Shown here: one piece after another, positions 13,382 through 14,045 of the stretch
How positions within the stretch are numbered: position 1 is the first letter of the stretch
How the letters are laid out: each line of letters opens with the position of its first letter
Assembly (NCBI GenBank): GCA_007123575.1
Contig: SKKV01000176.1
Coordinates: 1 to 14,045 of the forward strand
DNA length: 14,045 bases
From: Wenzhouxiangella sp.
GTDB lineage: Bacteria; Pseudomonadota; Gammaproteobacteria; Xanthomonadales; Wenzhouxiangellaceae
Direction: 5' to 3'
Position numbers and translations under genes: made by a program
The notes under the pieces: model-generated
What the model was told of the DNA's origin: nothing
Seen by the model: the letters and a program-made list of their open reading frames with translations, nothing else
Databases searched by the model: none

Positions 13382-14045
13382 CTGACAAGAAAACCGGAGC
13401 CGGCCTCAGGGGCCAATCAGCCGGTGAGACCGCCATCTGCACCGTGGGCGCTGCCGGCAACAGCCTGCGCTACCGTGGCTATGCCGTCGACGACCTGGCC
13501 GAAAACGCCAGCTTCAACGAAGTCGCCCACCTGATTCTCAAGGGCCACCTGCCAACCCAGGCCGAGCTGGATGCCTACCAGGCCCGGCTGAAAAAGCTGC
13601 GCGGGCTGCCCGATGCGCTCAAGGAAGTACTGGAGCGCATTCCGGCAGACACGCATCCGATGGATGTGATGCGAACCGGCTGTTCCTTCCTCGGCAACCT
13701 CGAGCCGGAAAACGGCTTTGAGAACCAGCAGGACGCGGCCGATCGCCTGCTGGCCGTGTTCCCGTCGATTATTACCTACTGGTACCGTTACAGCCATGAT
13801 GGCAAGCGCATCGATGTCGAGACCGACGATGATGGCATTGGCGGGCATTTCCTGCATTTGCTGCACGACGAGTCACCGAGCGAATTGCATGCCCGGGTCA
13901 TGGACGTCTCGCTGACGCTGTATGCCGAGCACGAGTTCAACGCTTCGACCTTTACTGCCCGGGTTTGTGCTTCGACCCTGTCGGACATGTATTCCTGCAT
14001 TACCGGCGCGATCGGCTCACTGCGTGGTCCGCTGCACGGCGGGGC
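13378..14045 (+). CDS. prpC: 2-methylcitrate synthase, partial (3' end outside window)
   Basis: The first 222 codons are visible with no stop; the gene continues past the edge. It condenses propionyl-CoA with oxaloacetate to form 2-methylcitrate, the first step of the cycle whose last step is prpB. The citrate-synthase fold is clear. LYAEHEFNASTFTARV carries one catalytic His, and the last visible residues GSLRGPLHGG carry the second. AEHEFNASTF and the gene order favour methylcitrate synthase over TCA citrate synthase. The start ATG overlaps the prpB stop by 4 nt. Typical followers are acnD and prpF, which cannot be checked here. Confidence 0.94.
   Translation, partial: MTDKKTGAGLRGQSAGETAICTVGAAGNSLRYRGYAVDDLAENASFNEVAHLILKGHLPTQAELDAYQARLKKLRGLPDALKEVLERIPADTHPMDVMRTGCSFLGNLEPENGFENQQDAADRLLAVFPSIITYWYRYSHDGKRIDVETDDDGIGGHFLHLLHDESPSELHARVMDVSLTLYAEHEFNASTFTARVCASTLSDMYSCITGAIGSLRGPLHGG

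Overview
The window is about 14 kb of GC-rich chromosomal DNA. It looks like a gammaproteobacterium close to the Xanthomonadales/Chromatiales (Wenzhouxiangella-like). This is inferred from protein resemblance, from LexA with a CTGT-N8-ACAG operator, from the prpB-prpC pair and from tRNA genes that encode CCA; no database search was possible. Almost everything is ordinary core metabolism and housekeeping. I do not see a phage, a transposase, a CRISPR array or a defence island.

Layout. Positions 1-299 hold no gene I can support. Two tRNA-Ser genes follow (GGA at 300-392, UGA at 649-738). Between them lies a broken, tRNA-Ser-derived repeat (447-562). A strong terminator (747-777) closes the tRNA block. 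A minus-strand gene (778-1500) encodes a TonB-like membrane anchor with an unfamiliar C-terminus, and it is divergent from icd (1592-2845). Downstream of icd, on the plus strand and almost without gaps, are a DUF455 ferritin-like protein and a YafV/Nit2-type omega-amidase (to 4435).

From 10838 down to 4466 everything is on the minus strand. In transcription order it is phhA, phhB, a MoxR AAA+ ATPase, a DUF58 protein, a TgpA-type membrane transglutaminase, an Slp lipoprotein and lexA. The first five are separated by -8 to +20 nt, so phenylalanine hydroxylase, its pterin recycling enzyme and the MoxR/DUF58/transglutaminase envelope module are probably co-transcribed. Slp and lexA have larger gaps (70 and 56 nt). 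lexA carries its own near-consensus SOS box directly in front of its start codon.

Divergent from phhA is a PuuB/OrdL-like FAD oxidoreductase (10892-12199). The next 297 bp are non-coding but rich in structure: two tandem 16-bp inverted repeats with 10-bp phased half-sites (12202-12237), a 19-bp-period direct repeat and a textbook terminator (12368-12394). The methylcitrate-cycle operon prpB-prpC then begins; prpC runs off the right edge.

The most interesting items are non-coding: the phased tandem operator-like element and possible terminated short transcript upstream of prpB, and the tRNA-Ser-derived repeat with its chain of mini-hairpins. The TonB-like anchor without a recognisable TonB C-terminal domain is the best protein candidate for something not yet described.
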